Assembly: GCA_029851415.1 (NCBI GenBank)
Contig: CM056741.1
Coordinates: 62,176,282-62,240,281 of the forward strand
DNA length: 64,000 bases
DNA from: Eretmocerus hayati
Taxonomy: Eukaryota > Arthropoda > Insecta > Hymenoptera > Aphelinidae
Reading direction: 5' to 3'
The notes beneath the pieces are model-generated. The model was given only the letters and a program-made list of their open reading frames with translations. It was not told the origin of the DNA and made no database searches. Both the position numbers and the translations under genes were made by a program. The stretch's first letter is position 1. Each line of letters opens with the position of its first letter. Positions 23,611 to 33,304 of the stretch are shown piece after piece.

Positions 23611-23878
23611 CTTGCGTACGCGAAAAGAGAGTTCTGGTGGACGACGCATGTGACGTCTTCCCCGAAAAAATCCCTAGAAAATCCATCGCGTACGCGAGAG
23701 ACCGCGGGCCCTGGGCCCAGCCTTCGCGTACGCGAAGGGCCCATTCTTCGCGTACGCGAAAGGGCCCATTCTTCGCGTACGCGAAAATTTTCGGAAAGTC
23801 GCCTCGCAAAAATCTTCGCGTACGCGAACCGGAAAATTTTTCGCGTACGCGAAGATGGGCCCCCTTCGCGTACGCGAA
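23611..23878. repeat. Array of eight 14-bp palindromes (TTCGCGTACGCGAA)
   Basis: Palindrome centres are at 23617, 23691, 23729, 23753, 23778, 23821, 23846 and 23871. Six copies are perfect 14-mers and the first two are variants. Four spacings are 24-25 bp, and the others are 74, 38 and 43. GGGCCC palindromes lie between several copies (for example 23737, 23762 and 23857), so two adjacent units read as a 24-bp repeat. Frames on both strands are open but spell only repeats (FAYAK, SRTR, RVRE), so coding is unlikely. The block is far more GC-rich than its surroundings. A protein-binding array or the inner part of a transposon are both possible. Confidence 0.9.
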
Positions 23879-23982
23879 AAAAAAATTTTGAAGGCGGCTG
23901 CCCAGACACCCGCCCGGGCGTCCGTCAGTTTAGACATTCTTATTCTACCGCCCGCGCGGCCGTCCGGGCGCCCACTCATTTC

Positions 23983-24973
23983 CAGTGGGGAAAAGCGGAC
24001 AGTCCCAATAACGGACGCGGACACTTGTTTTCGACGATATTCTATACTTGAGTACAGTGAATATACTGTATATAAGGACACCACCCCAAACCAGAACGGA
24101 TGAATATAGAAGAGTCACGATTACCAGAGGACGCCAGGCCTCGCGCAGAGAGTTTGATTGTAGATGAAGCAATCAAACACTAGAAATCTTAACATTCACG
24201 TCGTAAATATGGGTGAAAAACAAAAGCGCTTGACACTTAAAGAAGATATAACAATTAGAATTGTTATCTAATAATAATGAAATAAACTAATAATTATCAG
24301 TGATTGTGAGAAAAATAATCTATCTACTCGGAAGGCAGCTGAGAAGTATGGTGTGGGTAAAACTCAAATTAGTGAAATTATGCAATCAAAAACTGAACTG
24401 GAGATGGCTTGGGCAGAGAATGGCAATCAACTGAGCGAAAAAAAGTTTCCAAGGACTGAAAAATTAGCAGTTGAAAGGGTCGTTTCTTGATGGTTTTGTC
24501 GAGCTCGGAGTCACAACATATCAGTTTCGGGACCAATGATACAACAAGAATAATCAAACAGGGGAAAAAAGTTTTTCCTGCAAACGGGTGATGTTGAAGG
24601 ACTGGTTTTGATCACGAGAATAGAATACCATCTTCAAGATGTATCAACTAAAGTTTCAAAAAAAAAAAACAAAAACTCATGACAGGCTATTTTGAATGAT
24701 TTCTTCATAAATGAAGAATTTTCCTGTTTCTTGTGATTGGTTTTTGTACGAATGTAAACTTTCTAGAGTTCAATTCCTTATGTATGTGCTATTTTTATTA
24801 TATTGAAATGTGTCTCATTGTACGATCATACTCTATTATACAGAGTCTTTAATTCTTGTATCAGTGAATGTATATACGTGTATAGATTGCTTGACCTCCC
24901 CAAAAGCGGACGCCCCCCAACAGCGGACAGCCCGATCGTGCACCGAGGGGTCCGCTATTGGGAGATTTTACTG
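23983..24973 (+). mobile_element. Decayed pogo/Tigger-type transposon
   Basis: The right end reads GGTCCGCTATTGGGAGATTT then TACTG, a Tigger-like terminus. The left end begins CAGTGGGGAAAAGCGGAC and contains CCCAATAACGGAC, a diverged counterpart. GCGGAC words recur near both ends (24905-24955 on the right). A broken transposase start lies within. TA target duplication is not clear on the left, so the left border is approximate. Confidence 0.7.
24209..24553 (+). pseudogene. Truncated pogo/Tigger transposase (CENP-B-type helix-turn-helix)
   Basis: The ATG at 24209 opens MGEKQKRLTLKEDITIRIVI and a stop. After a frameshift the family sequence resumes at about 24302: RKAAEKYGVGKTQISEIM, the pogo/CENP-B DNA-binding helix-turn-helix, then AWAENGNQ, an in-frame TGA, and WFCRARSHNISVSGP, the start of the second DNA-binding domain. 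The DDE nuclease half is absent. This is dead by frameshift, stop and truncation. Confidence 0.85.
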
Positions 24974-25048
24974 TATTTATACTGAGGTAGTCAGTGACTA
25001 ACTCAATTTTCACAACACATGTGGATGGATTACTCGGAGGCACAGCGT

Positions 25049-26742
25049 GCCAGTGGTGGAAATTAGTTTGCCTGAAATGTCACCCAAATCCGAAAATGGG
25101 GTTCGGTTCTTAGTGCCAAAAAACAATGAAGTTTCACCAACAGAAAATCGAAACTGCTCCTTTTCGCAAATTAGACAAAAAATGTGGAGTAGGTGCTTAA
25201 GAAGCTACTTGTGTTCTTCTCAGACAGTCAATTGAATCGTGGAAGAAATTCTGGATGAGCAGACTCGCTGATTTGTTCGGACCACAATCCCAAGCTGTCC
25301 TTTCCATCTAGAAGCTTAAGGCTAGTCCGGAGTCCCCGCAAAACCGCAACCAGACACGCACCGGCGTATTCTGAGGTTGCAGCTGCATCCAATCATTCTG
25401 AGAGCGATACTATTGTTTATACGCTTTTATTGGTACTGAATGTATTATTCAGATACTAGGCCACCTGTAAAATCTTATAACACGATACCATGCAAAGTTT
25501 CATGGCATTTCATTCATTAGGAATCGAAAAAAGCTTGAAGGCAATTTTTTGGTGGGACAGCGCGTCCGCGACTATTCCGATTTATTCCTCAATAACAAAA
25601 CAGTTTTGGCCAAAATCAGACACTAGGCCATCTGGGGATTGGAATTTCCATTTGAATGAGCCCTCCCACGCCCGAAAATTTTGAATTTCGCAAAAATCTT
25701 GAACTAGTGTGAGCATCGAGCACTATAACTTGCTCAGCGAGCCAAAGAACTACGATTTTCTGGAGATATAGAATGAATCTCCGGGTATGGAACAATTCAT
25801 TCGATGGGAAATATCATGGTGTTTCAGCTGCCATATCTCGTTTGGGTCGGAAATGTGAGGTTGGAATACTAAGAGGCAAAAAAGTGGTTTGTCTTTTCCC
25901 ATCGCACATGCAGTACGATCAAAGCGCCATCTGTCGGGCATAATATCCGGATTCTCTACGGACTAGCCTTAAGCGATTGGACCAAATGACTTAGGAGAAT
26001 ATGTGAGTCCAGAGTCTCCGAAAAGTTTAAAGTGCCAAATTCTATGGATAACTTTTGTTGTAAGTCATGGATGTCAGATATGAATTTTTCCCGTTTCAAG
26101 GAGAAACATGAACCGACAATTCCATTCACGGACTTAAATGCGGAAAGGTAAGGTTACAAGATCGAAAGGCTTGCATTCCCTGGGACTTCTCTATCAAGAA
26201 ATTGGTCGATCGGTTTAAGTAGTTTCCAAATAGCCACGTGAAAATGATGTTTGCATACTTGCTACGAGTGAACCAACTGATATCATGATAATAGCCAAGA
26301 GCTTTTCGTAACTCACAGGTTGAGTGAATTCCCCCATTCTCATGAGACCAAGAATACAAATATAAAATGAAAGCTACGCGGCGCCGTGGCGCGTATCACG
26401 GAAACTCACACTCACACATTCAATTTTCGCACGCATGCAATTCATCCAAGCCACGAACATGGACTACGCTAGTACATATATTGACGGACGCACATAGTTG
26501 TATATCGTAGTGTATATCAAATATCTGTGGTTCCATATTCTATATTTATTTGATCTCTTGAGCAATGAACTTTGGAATACAATTGAAGATTCATTGCGGG
26601 AAGAGAGAGGAAGTACTCGCTTGATTCGCAAGAAGGAGCAGTCACAATTTTCTGTTGATGAAATTTCATCACTTTTTGGCACTAGGAATCGAACCCGTTT
26701 CCGATTTTGGGCATTTCAGGCAAACTTTTTCTAGCCACTGGT
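25049..26742. repeat. Inverted dispersed repeat pair, ~125-bp arms 1.4 kb apart
   Basis: 25049-25178 matches the reverse complement of 26619-26742: TTTGCCTGAAATG, TAGTGCCAAAAA, CAACAGAAAAT and ACTGCTCCTT in order, by eye about 80%. They could be the ends of one ~1.7-kb element or two independent insertions. The DNA between them shows no recognised coding region. Confidence 0.65.
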
Positions 26743-26941
26743 ACCCCGTAGAGGATTGTCAACTTATTCAAAAATTTGTGCGAGCGTGTGAATACACAAG
26801 CCTATTACAATACACCATCAACTGTGATACTGATACATCGTTGTCCACCTGTCTGGAATGTTGTGTCTACATTCCAAGATTGAACTCCCGAAGAACTGAC
26901 ATTCTCCCGATTAGAATATTCACGCGATTGACCAGTCGAAC

Positions 26942-28382
26942 ATGGATTTTCAATGCGAAAGGACGGCAGTGCAAGAAGAATTGGAAATCCAATATCTACG
27001 CGAACAAGGCTACTCATTGGGGAAAACCGTTAAAATCTTGCGTATTCCATATAGTAGAGTGTATTCGACGGTATCGAAAGGTGTAGAAGAAATTTCAGAA
27101 AAAGACAGAATTCCCTGCATCAGGCGTGAAAGTGCATTATCTAGGGGAAGTATCGAGCACAAGTGGTGGCTTTGCGAAATGAAGGATATTCTTATCGAAA
27201 AATTTTGGAAAGGATTAGTTGCTCAGTTGGAGCTGCGCGAGATGCTGTCGTCAGGTTCAAAGAGATCAAATCGAATAATCATCGCTTTCGGCCAGGTCGA
27301 CCTCCTAAGATCTCAATTAGAGAAAATTCTACAATTGTCATATTAAGCAAGCGAGGTAGAAGGCTGACAGCTCCCGATTTAGCAGCGAGCATAAATACTG
27401 CAAGAGATTGTCGAATGAGTGATTCAACAATCAAACGCCGCTTGGTCAAGAATGGACTGCGCGGATGTGTTGCTGCAAGAAAGCTTCTTCTTCGGGCTCC
27501 TAGCCGCGTGGAACAGTGTTGTGGCCAGATGAGTCAAAACCCGAATTGTTTGGTTGCAAGCGTCGTATTTACGTCCGCAGGGGAACTGGTGAACGATTTG
27601 CCAAGGAATGTCTCGTGCCAAGTATCAAACACGGATGTGGGAGCATAATGGTGTGGAGTTTTCCGGTAATGGTCGACTCGGCAGTTTGAAGATGACAGGA
27701 GGCATCATGGCCCAAAAAGTGTATCATAATATTCTGCAAAGTCATGCAGTACCATCTGATTTGAGATTGATCGGCAAGGGATTCCACTTCCAGGCAGATA
27801 ACGATCCCAAACACCCTTCCAAATGTTGGTGTTTGCAACGAGCCTACATCTATGCTTCCACTCAAGCATACCTAAAAGGCCCAAAAGTGCATGCCTGTAC
27901 TTTATTGCACTCTTCCGGGTCCACCGAGGGATGCCTGTAGTACTGCAGCGCAGCTGTGGCAGTTCGAGCGCGTCTTTTGAGACGTTTGCATCTCCGTCGA
28001 GGTTTTTTCCAATTATCGATATATGTGTATCTTTTGATAAAGGTAACATGAAAATACACGCGTAATCTTCATTTACAACAACACTAAATTCTGCAGGAAT
28101 AATTTAAATAATAAACAAGAAGCTGGTGTACTCCGTAGGATGGTGTGGCCTGCTCAGTCCCCAGATCTGAACCCCATAGAATCGTTGTGGGATAGATTAG
28201 CTCGAAAAGTACGCAAAAGCTCAATGACCAGACGAAATGTGTCTGACATATGGAAGGTTGTTCAGAGCAGTTGGAATTCCATCGACAATACTGTGTTGGA
28301 CAAACTGGTACCTAGAATGCCGAGGATCTGCAATGCTGTAATCAAAGCCAAGGGTGGATTTTTCAAGAAGACAAAAATGTGA
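26942..28382 (+). pseudogene. Tc1-type transposase, inactivated
   Basis: It starts with a helix-turn-helix-like stretch (LREQGYSLGKTVKIL), then after a 1-base shift near 27150 a second one (VVALRNEGYSYRKI) with the GRPPKIS hinge and paired-like domain to about 27490. A gap follows. The nuclease is then in pieces: WPDESKPELFG (first D, about 27525), a frameshift near 27660, FQADNDPKHPSK (second D, about 27800), and after the inserted 262 bp PAQSPDLNPIE (E, about 28170), consistent with DD34E. It ends KKTKM-stop at 28382. Frameshifts, an internal deletion and an insertion show it is dead. Terminal inverted repeats were not found. Confidence 0.88.
27824..28085. mobile_element. 262-bp insertion inside the Tc1 transposase
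   Basis: The coding sequence is interrupted after HPSK and resumes in family-consistent sequence (CRNNLNNKQEAGVLRR). AAA occurs at both junctions (27821-27823 and 28086-28088), so a 3-bp duplication is likely. The ends start TGTTGGTGTTTGCAAC and finish TTTACAACAACACT, imperfect inverted repeats. The insert has no coding capacity. It is younger than the Tc1 copy it broke. Confidence 0.75.
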
Positions 28383-29137
28383 TTACAATTCTGCAGCGAT
28401 GATCAAAGAACTTATCTGTTTGTGTTAATTTACTAGACTAGTCTATGCATTTTTACCAAAATTGATATTCTGTTACGAGAGTTATGATAATCTGACCTTT
28501 GATTGGAGTGTGCGAGTTTTGAAAATGCAAGCTATACTTATTCAGTAAGATAATTACTGAGTTGCAAAGAAATCTCTGTCAAGCTTTGATTATGTGATAA
28601 ATAATGACTTGTAATGAGACATTCCTCATGGAAACTCCTATCTGAATGATGATAGTTCACAGAATAACAACATTTGTATGTTATTGACAATTTCCGACTT
28701 GTTGTTCGTTTTCTTTCAAGGAAAGTTTTAGAGCGACGCTCTTCATAGCTTCGGCAATTGTGCAGGAGTGATACAAAAAAATATCTGAAAATCATTGCGA
28801 GTAGCATTATTTTCGCTCTTCAAGATGCTTCTTGCAAAACTATTCTGTCTTCATCCGCATCCAAACTACAGCACATATAGTAAAAGCGGTTTTTTTCGAA
28901 ATCCTTGAAATTAGATCAGCTCTTTGTGCAACCAGGAAGGATTGGTAGAAGAATCAAAAACCGCAGGGAGTTAGCATTTTTTCTCATCTTTGAGACGCTT
29001 CTTCCAAAACCCCTCTACATCAATCTGGGCCCGAGCAATCGTCGTTTTTCCTAAAGATGATTTCATACCACCGTTCAGAAATTCTTGCAGGGTGCTGTAT
29101 GTCAGAGTTTAATACTTATACAAAAAGTATATTCGAA
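28383..29137. other. Non-genic, with scraps related to the 29.5-kb foldback
   Basis: Two segments (about 28805-28870 and 28975-29010) resemble internal words of the foldback at 29474-30261, for example GCTCTTCAAGATGCTTCTT. No coding region was recognised. Confidence 0.45.
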
Positions 29138-29410
29138 TGTTATGAAGTTGCCCGCACGTCGACGCGATTCTCTTGTTGACAACGCAGAACTGTTGATGAC
29201 AACGACCGCCGGCCGTTGTCTTATTCCGTGACGAGCTTTTGCAGCGATCACATTTCTACGTATAATCTTTATCGATATATTGTGTTACATATTCTACGGA
29301 TCTAGTGAGTCTCGAGTCTTTGAATAAACGTTCACTTTATCAAGTGCTGTGTTTGTGATTTCGTGAATAAATCAAGCCTGCTCAACGGTTAAAAGTTCTT
29401 ACTGTATATA
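29138..29410 (+). mobile_element. Possible solo LTR
   Basis: The stretch begins TGTTATGAAGTTGCCCGC and contains a polyadenylation-like AATAAACGTTCACTTTATC near 29322, a second AATAAA, then CCTGCTCAACGG. This layout is typical of BEL/Pao or Gypsy long terminal repeats in insects. Exact ends and a target duplication were not found, and no internal retroelement sequence adjoins. Confidence 0.3.
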
Positions 29411-29427
29411 TATTTTTTTCATTAAAA

Positions 29428-29430
<3 letters not shown>

Positions 29431-29469
<39 letters not shown>
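29431..29469. repeat. (AT)n microsatellite
   Basis: About 39 bp of alternating AT directly against the left end of the foldback at 29474. Confidence 0.95.
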
Positions 29470-29473
<4 letters not shown>

Positions 29474-29475
<2 letters not shown>

Positions 29476-30261
29476 GTACCGTTCAAAAGTTCTCGATGGG
29501 TGATCCCTCGAGTACCCCGACTTGCCACAGCGATAAGTCAAATTCTATGAGTTGTAAAAAAATTTTCAAAAAAGCATCTTGAAGAGCAGAAAAAATACTA
29601 ACTTTGATTGGGTTTGGATGATTTTTATCGAATATTTTTGAAGATCCTACACGGTGATGAAAAAATAGAAAATCTAAAAATTTTTTACTTTCATTGAGAC
29701 ACCTGCAGTTTCAATGCAAATGAAGATATGGCAATTCTGAAAAAAGCATCCTGTAGAACGGAAAAAATGCTATGTGTAGCTATTCTTTGGTTATTTTTTA
29801 CGTCCCGTGTACGAAGACTTGCGAGCTGTCCAAATCCCCAAAATCATGGTTTTTCACCGTTTTCTGTGCCGTTTCTGGTGATAAACAGTCATTTTGGGTA
29901 TCTAGACAGCTCGTACGTTCTCACATGCGGGACGTAAAAAATAATCAAAAAATGGCTACACATAGCATCTTTTCCGCTCTACAAGATGCTTTTTTCAGAA
30001 TTGCCGTATCTTCATTAGCATCAAAACTGCAGGTGTCTCAATGAAAGTAAAAAATTTTTAGATCTTCTACTTTTTCATCAGCGTGTAAGACCTTCAAGAA
30101 TATTCAATAAAAATCATCCAAACCCAGTAAAAGTCAGTATTTTTTCTGCTCTTTGAAATGATCTTTTGAAAATGTTCGTACTACGTATAGAATTCGACTT
30201 GTCGCTGTTGTAAGTCAGGGTACTCGAAGGATCACCCATCGAGAATTTTTGAACGGTACTG
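29474..30261. mobile_element. Foldback element, 788 bp, ~390-bp arms, almost no loop
   Basis: The ends read CAGTACCGTTCAAAAGTTCT and its near-perfect reverse complement, a Tc1-like terminus. The two halves match all the way to the exact centre (29867/29868), with a loop of about 8 bp (29864-29871). Arm landmarks are CTCGATGGGTGATCC, AGAGCAGAAAAAATACT, GGTTTGGATGATTTTTAT, GTGTCTCAATGAAAG and GAGCTGTC. The left end abuts an AT microsatellite, consistent with TA targeting. It has no coding capacity; a transcript would fold into a long double-stranded RNA. Confidence 0.9.
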
Positions 30262-30296
30262 TATATGTATAGACATGCTCGCAATGCTGATGGATT

Positions 30297-30435
30297 TCTT
30301 TGTTGTGGACAGGAGGCTCATTTGACGGAGTTACTGGGAATTCTTCATATTCTAGGTAATATATAGATTCTAGCAAACTTAAAAAAAAATTTGGTGAGAT
30401 TTCGTGACCCGCACGTCGTGGGTCCCCCTTGTGAG
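30297..30435. mobile_element. Half copy of the 22.9-kb foldback
   Basis: Matches 23107-23226: TTTGACGGA, CTTCATATTCTAGGT, TTTGGTGAGATTT, CCGCACGT-GTGGGTCCC and CTTGTGAG. Only one arm is present. Confidence 0.75.
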
Positions 30436-32255
30436 TTTCACCTTGCTGGGACTCCTAGGGATGGTTTGAGTATGGTACACTAACTTCTCATTTTCTCGGG
30501 CATGGTTTGTTTACAAAGTTACTACTTCTCTGAGCTAGCCTAGCTCTCCTGGGATATTGCACCGATCGCCCCCACAGCTGTAGTCTTTATGCATTAGAGG
30601 CTTCTTTGAGTGAGTAAACAAATCTGAATATGACGTGACTTCAGAGCTTGAAAGGGGGTGTTTTTGGTCGATTTCGTGAGCATTTTCATATTAATTGCGG
30701 AAGTGGGCAAAATTTGCTGATAGCAACTCAAAAAATCATCTTGTCACTCGTCTCGAAGGCATCATGTCCCTTTTAAAGTCCTGCCATCGTGTCCAGAACG
30801 TCAAAATACGTAAGAATTGATAGTTCGGGGACGCTCTGGGGACACTACAACTATTCACTATCGAAACCATGTATTTACAAAATTAGCAAAAAACGCTGGA
30901 AACGGCGATTTTTATAAATTCACTATCTCGCGATTAAAAGAAAATCCTGACATCGAGGTGCAAAACAAGGGTCGGTTTCTGTTTCTACGTCACAATATAT
31001 ACCAACAAGTCATTTTCTGGCCAATGCACTATTCCTGACCCACGGTTCTATTTCCGTGTATGTAATAAGTCTTCTTCCCGAACAACGCAATTCATCGCTA
31101 TTTTTATGACCGTGCTTCTCAAGTTATCATCATGGTGGCCAAAGCCATTCTAACCCCAATTTGGTTGAAACGGTTTTCGACGTATTTGACGAGGAATCCG
31201 ATAAAATGTCAAATTTTAGATAAAGATTGCCCCAAGGGCTGAAAAGTTAGTCTTTCATAAAAAAACTCCTTTTTCGATAATATGTTGACATTATAGGGAC
31301 TTGAAAGTATTTTTTTCTGTAAAATTCAGCCTTTTTCTCGTCGAAATATGTGTCCTGGAAAATTTTTCTCATGGGGTCTTATCCGAATGAAAAAACAATC
31401 AAAAAATGAAAAAACCCATTTTTTTGCAAATTTCAAAATCGAAATTAGTTTGCCAACTCGCAAGGATGACTTTCGGGGCTTGAAAATTGTACTTTTCATC
31501 TCCTCTTATCATATTACGGTAGTCCTGAACCAAGTCTATCCTCCGCTGAAGACAGCAAGTAGGATTCTTGTTGGATATGGTTCGGGACATCTGTGGGATC
31601 ACTACCTACTAAGAATCAAAGTCGCCACTTGAGCAGTTTTTTAAAAAAGTCGAAAGAACATGTTTTTCGATGTTTTCTAAAATCCTGAGTTGGGCTAGAT
31701 ACTCTCAAGAATCCTTGTCTACGAATCTTTCTCTCCACAAAACACCTACGCACTGAGCAGAGCTGCGACGAGTCCGGCTCTTAGTGTAGGCGATCAGTAG
31801 TAATAGACGGGTACGGTCAGACATCCTCAACAGCGCGACATCGACAGATCGTCTTGTCCTCTAACCATTTCCATTACCTATATACAGTACAAATAGGCAT
31901 TTTCTTCACGTAAGTGTCTGTATCCAATAGCCCGATCGTCTAGAGCATTGATGAACTTCGATTATCTTTTGATCTCCTGTAGCGTCTGTGTAAAGATGCA
32001 ACTCAGCTGACCTTGTTACAGCTATGCGCAATTGTGAAATGCAACCACGTGCTTCACAGCTCCTAACGATACACCCAAAATCGATAATATTCCCAACGGA
32101 TTATGCATCGTGGACGCATAGCATCTCCTAAGAAGACATCTACTACACATTTGTCGTCATCTCCTCTGCCGTCAAGTGATTATATCTTAAACCACCTACG
32201 AAATACCACTCATCACTTTTGCAAGTACACTGACATTGGTGGAAGTACCTACACA
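30436..32255. other. Non-genic stretch
   Basis: AT-rich, no recognised coding region, repeat or RNA gene. The 94-codon frame near 31348-31632 has no family resemblance. Confidence 0.5.
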
Positions 32256-32841
32256 CTGGACTGGTGGTAGGGTAAGGGCACGTCCACAAATGAACTACCG
32301 CGAACTACACTCGACGTCACGCGATCGCGCGTCAGGACGCAGGGAGTATCTAGGAGGCGTTGGCCCCTACCCTTAGGAAATATTTTTGCATGGGGTACGC
32401 AGAGGAGTGCGTGCGCGGCTGAAAAGTTTCATCAATCCGGCTTTCCTAGGCCTTAGGCCTTAGGCCCAATCACCCCACTCCTCAAAGTTTGGTCCTCGGA
32501 TATGAGGCTGCCTTTCCATGGCACAAATATTTTGCCAGAATCAGACCGCGAGATTTGAAAAACTCTAACCTAACAATGAGTGCGAAAGAGATGGCACTAC
32601 TTTGGTGTCTCTCTCTTACACATTAAGAGGGTACCCGCGCCATCTGCCATGGAAAGGCAGCCTAACCTTGCAAGGGCAAATAGAATTCTATTCAAGACGC
32701 GCGTCTTCCGCTGTCTTTCAATTGGCCTATAGGCCAACCGTATGTATACATGCTCTCATCGTAACATTTCACGTCGTTATATATGAGGTTGAATAGCATG
32801 TCCTTCATTTATGGAGATGCCCTTACCCATCACCAGCCCAG
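32256..32841. mobile_element. MITE, 586 bp, ~37-bp terminal inverted repeats
   Basis: Left end (32256-32293) and right end (32805-32841) match in inverted orientation: CTGG(A/G)CTGGTG, then GGGTAAGGGCA, then TCCA-AAATGA, with a few mismatches. The interior is non-coding and hosts another MITE at 32505-32663. It sits 123 bp upstream of a TATA box. Confidence 0.75.
32505..32663. mobile_element. Nested MITE, 159 bp, 19-bp perfect terminal inverted repeats
   Basis: AGGCTGCCTTTCCATGGCA at 32505-32523 and its exact reverse complement at 32645-32663. There is no coding region and no clear target duplication. It lies inside the larger MITE. Confidence 0.75.
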
Positions 32842-32963
32842 CATATACATAGCACTGCATCGAAGGCGCACGTGTCGATAGTAGCCGAGGCGCCGGCGCC
32901 AACTCTGTACCTTTTAGGGTATACCTATAGTTAGTATCAGGCAGGCAACGTTGCGTCTGAGCA

Positions 32964-33000
32964 TATATAAGGCTAGCACTGCATCACTCGGGCTTTCAGT
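32964..33000 (+). promoter_or_regulatory. Core promoter: TATA box and TCAGT initiator
   Basis: TATATAAGG at 32964-32972 and TTTCAGTG with A at 32998, a spacing of about 32-34 bp. TCAGT is the arthropod initiator consensus. A GC-rich leader follows. The arrangement and the signal-peptide exon 160 bp further on support a real transcription start at about 32998. Confidence 0.65.
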
Positions 33001-33160
33001 GCTGCGGACGGGTGCGCGCCGCGCGGAGCTCGCTGCCTCGTGTGCGGCGCTCCGTAAAGCCTCACGCGCGTATTACGATTCCCGGCATTTTGTCCACTCT
33101 CTCTTTCTATCTATCTACTCTATACTCTCTGGGTGTATAGAAAGTACAGCAGCCGACGGC

Positions 33161-33304
33161 ATGTCGGCCCCCTCGTCGTCGCTGCTGCCGCTCGTTCTGC
33201 TACTGGCTGCAGCCGTGCCGCTTCTACTTATGATACGAGAAGGACTAGCACATCCTCTACTGGAGCACAGACACTGCAGTCACCGGCACCCACGACACGA
33301 TGAG
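33161..33304 (+). CDS. First coding exon of a secreted/membrane protein (possibly leishmanolysin-like peptidase)
   Basis: The ATG at 33161 has G at -3. Forty-eight codons encode a leucine/alanine-rich signal peptide (residues about 8-30) followed by HPLLEHRHCSHRHPRHDE. A plausible donor, GAG|GTTTGT, ends the exon at 33304 in phase 0; unspliced, the frame stops 14 codons later. A short His/Cys-rich segment ending HP-x3-E just after a signal peptide is reminiscent of leishmanolysin-like zinc peptidases (invadolysin group), but the HExxH domain is not in this exon and I could not find a second exon. The gene call is moderate and the family call weak. Confidence 0.5.

Noticed and set aside
23541..24172. 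Overlapping frames of up to 160 codons on both strands around 23.5-24.2 kb
   Set aside because: They are created by the palindromic array (repeating FAYAK/SRTR/RVRE in all frames); no sign of real coding.
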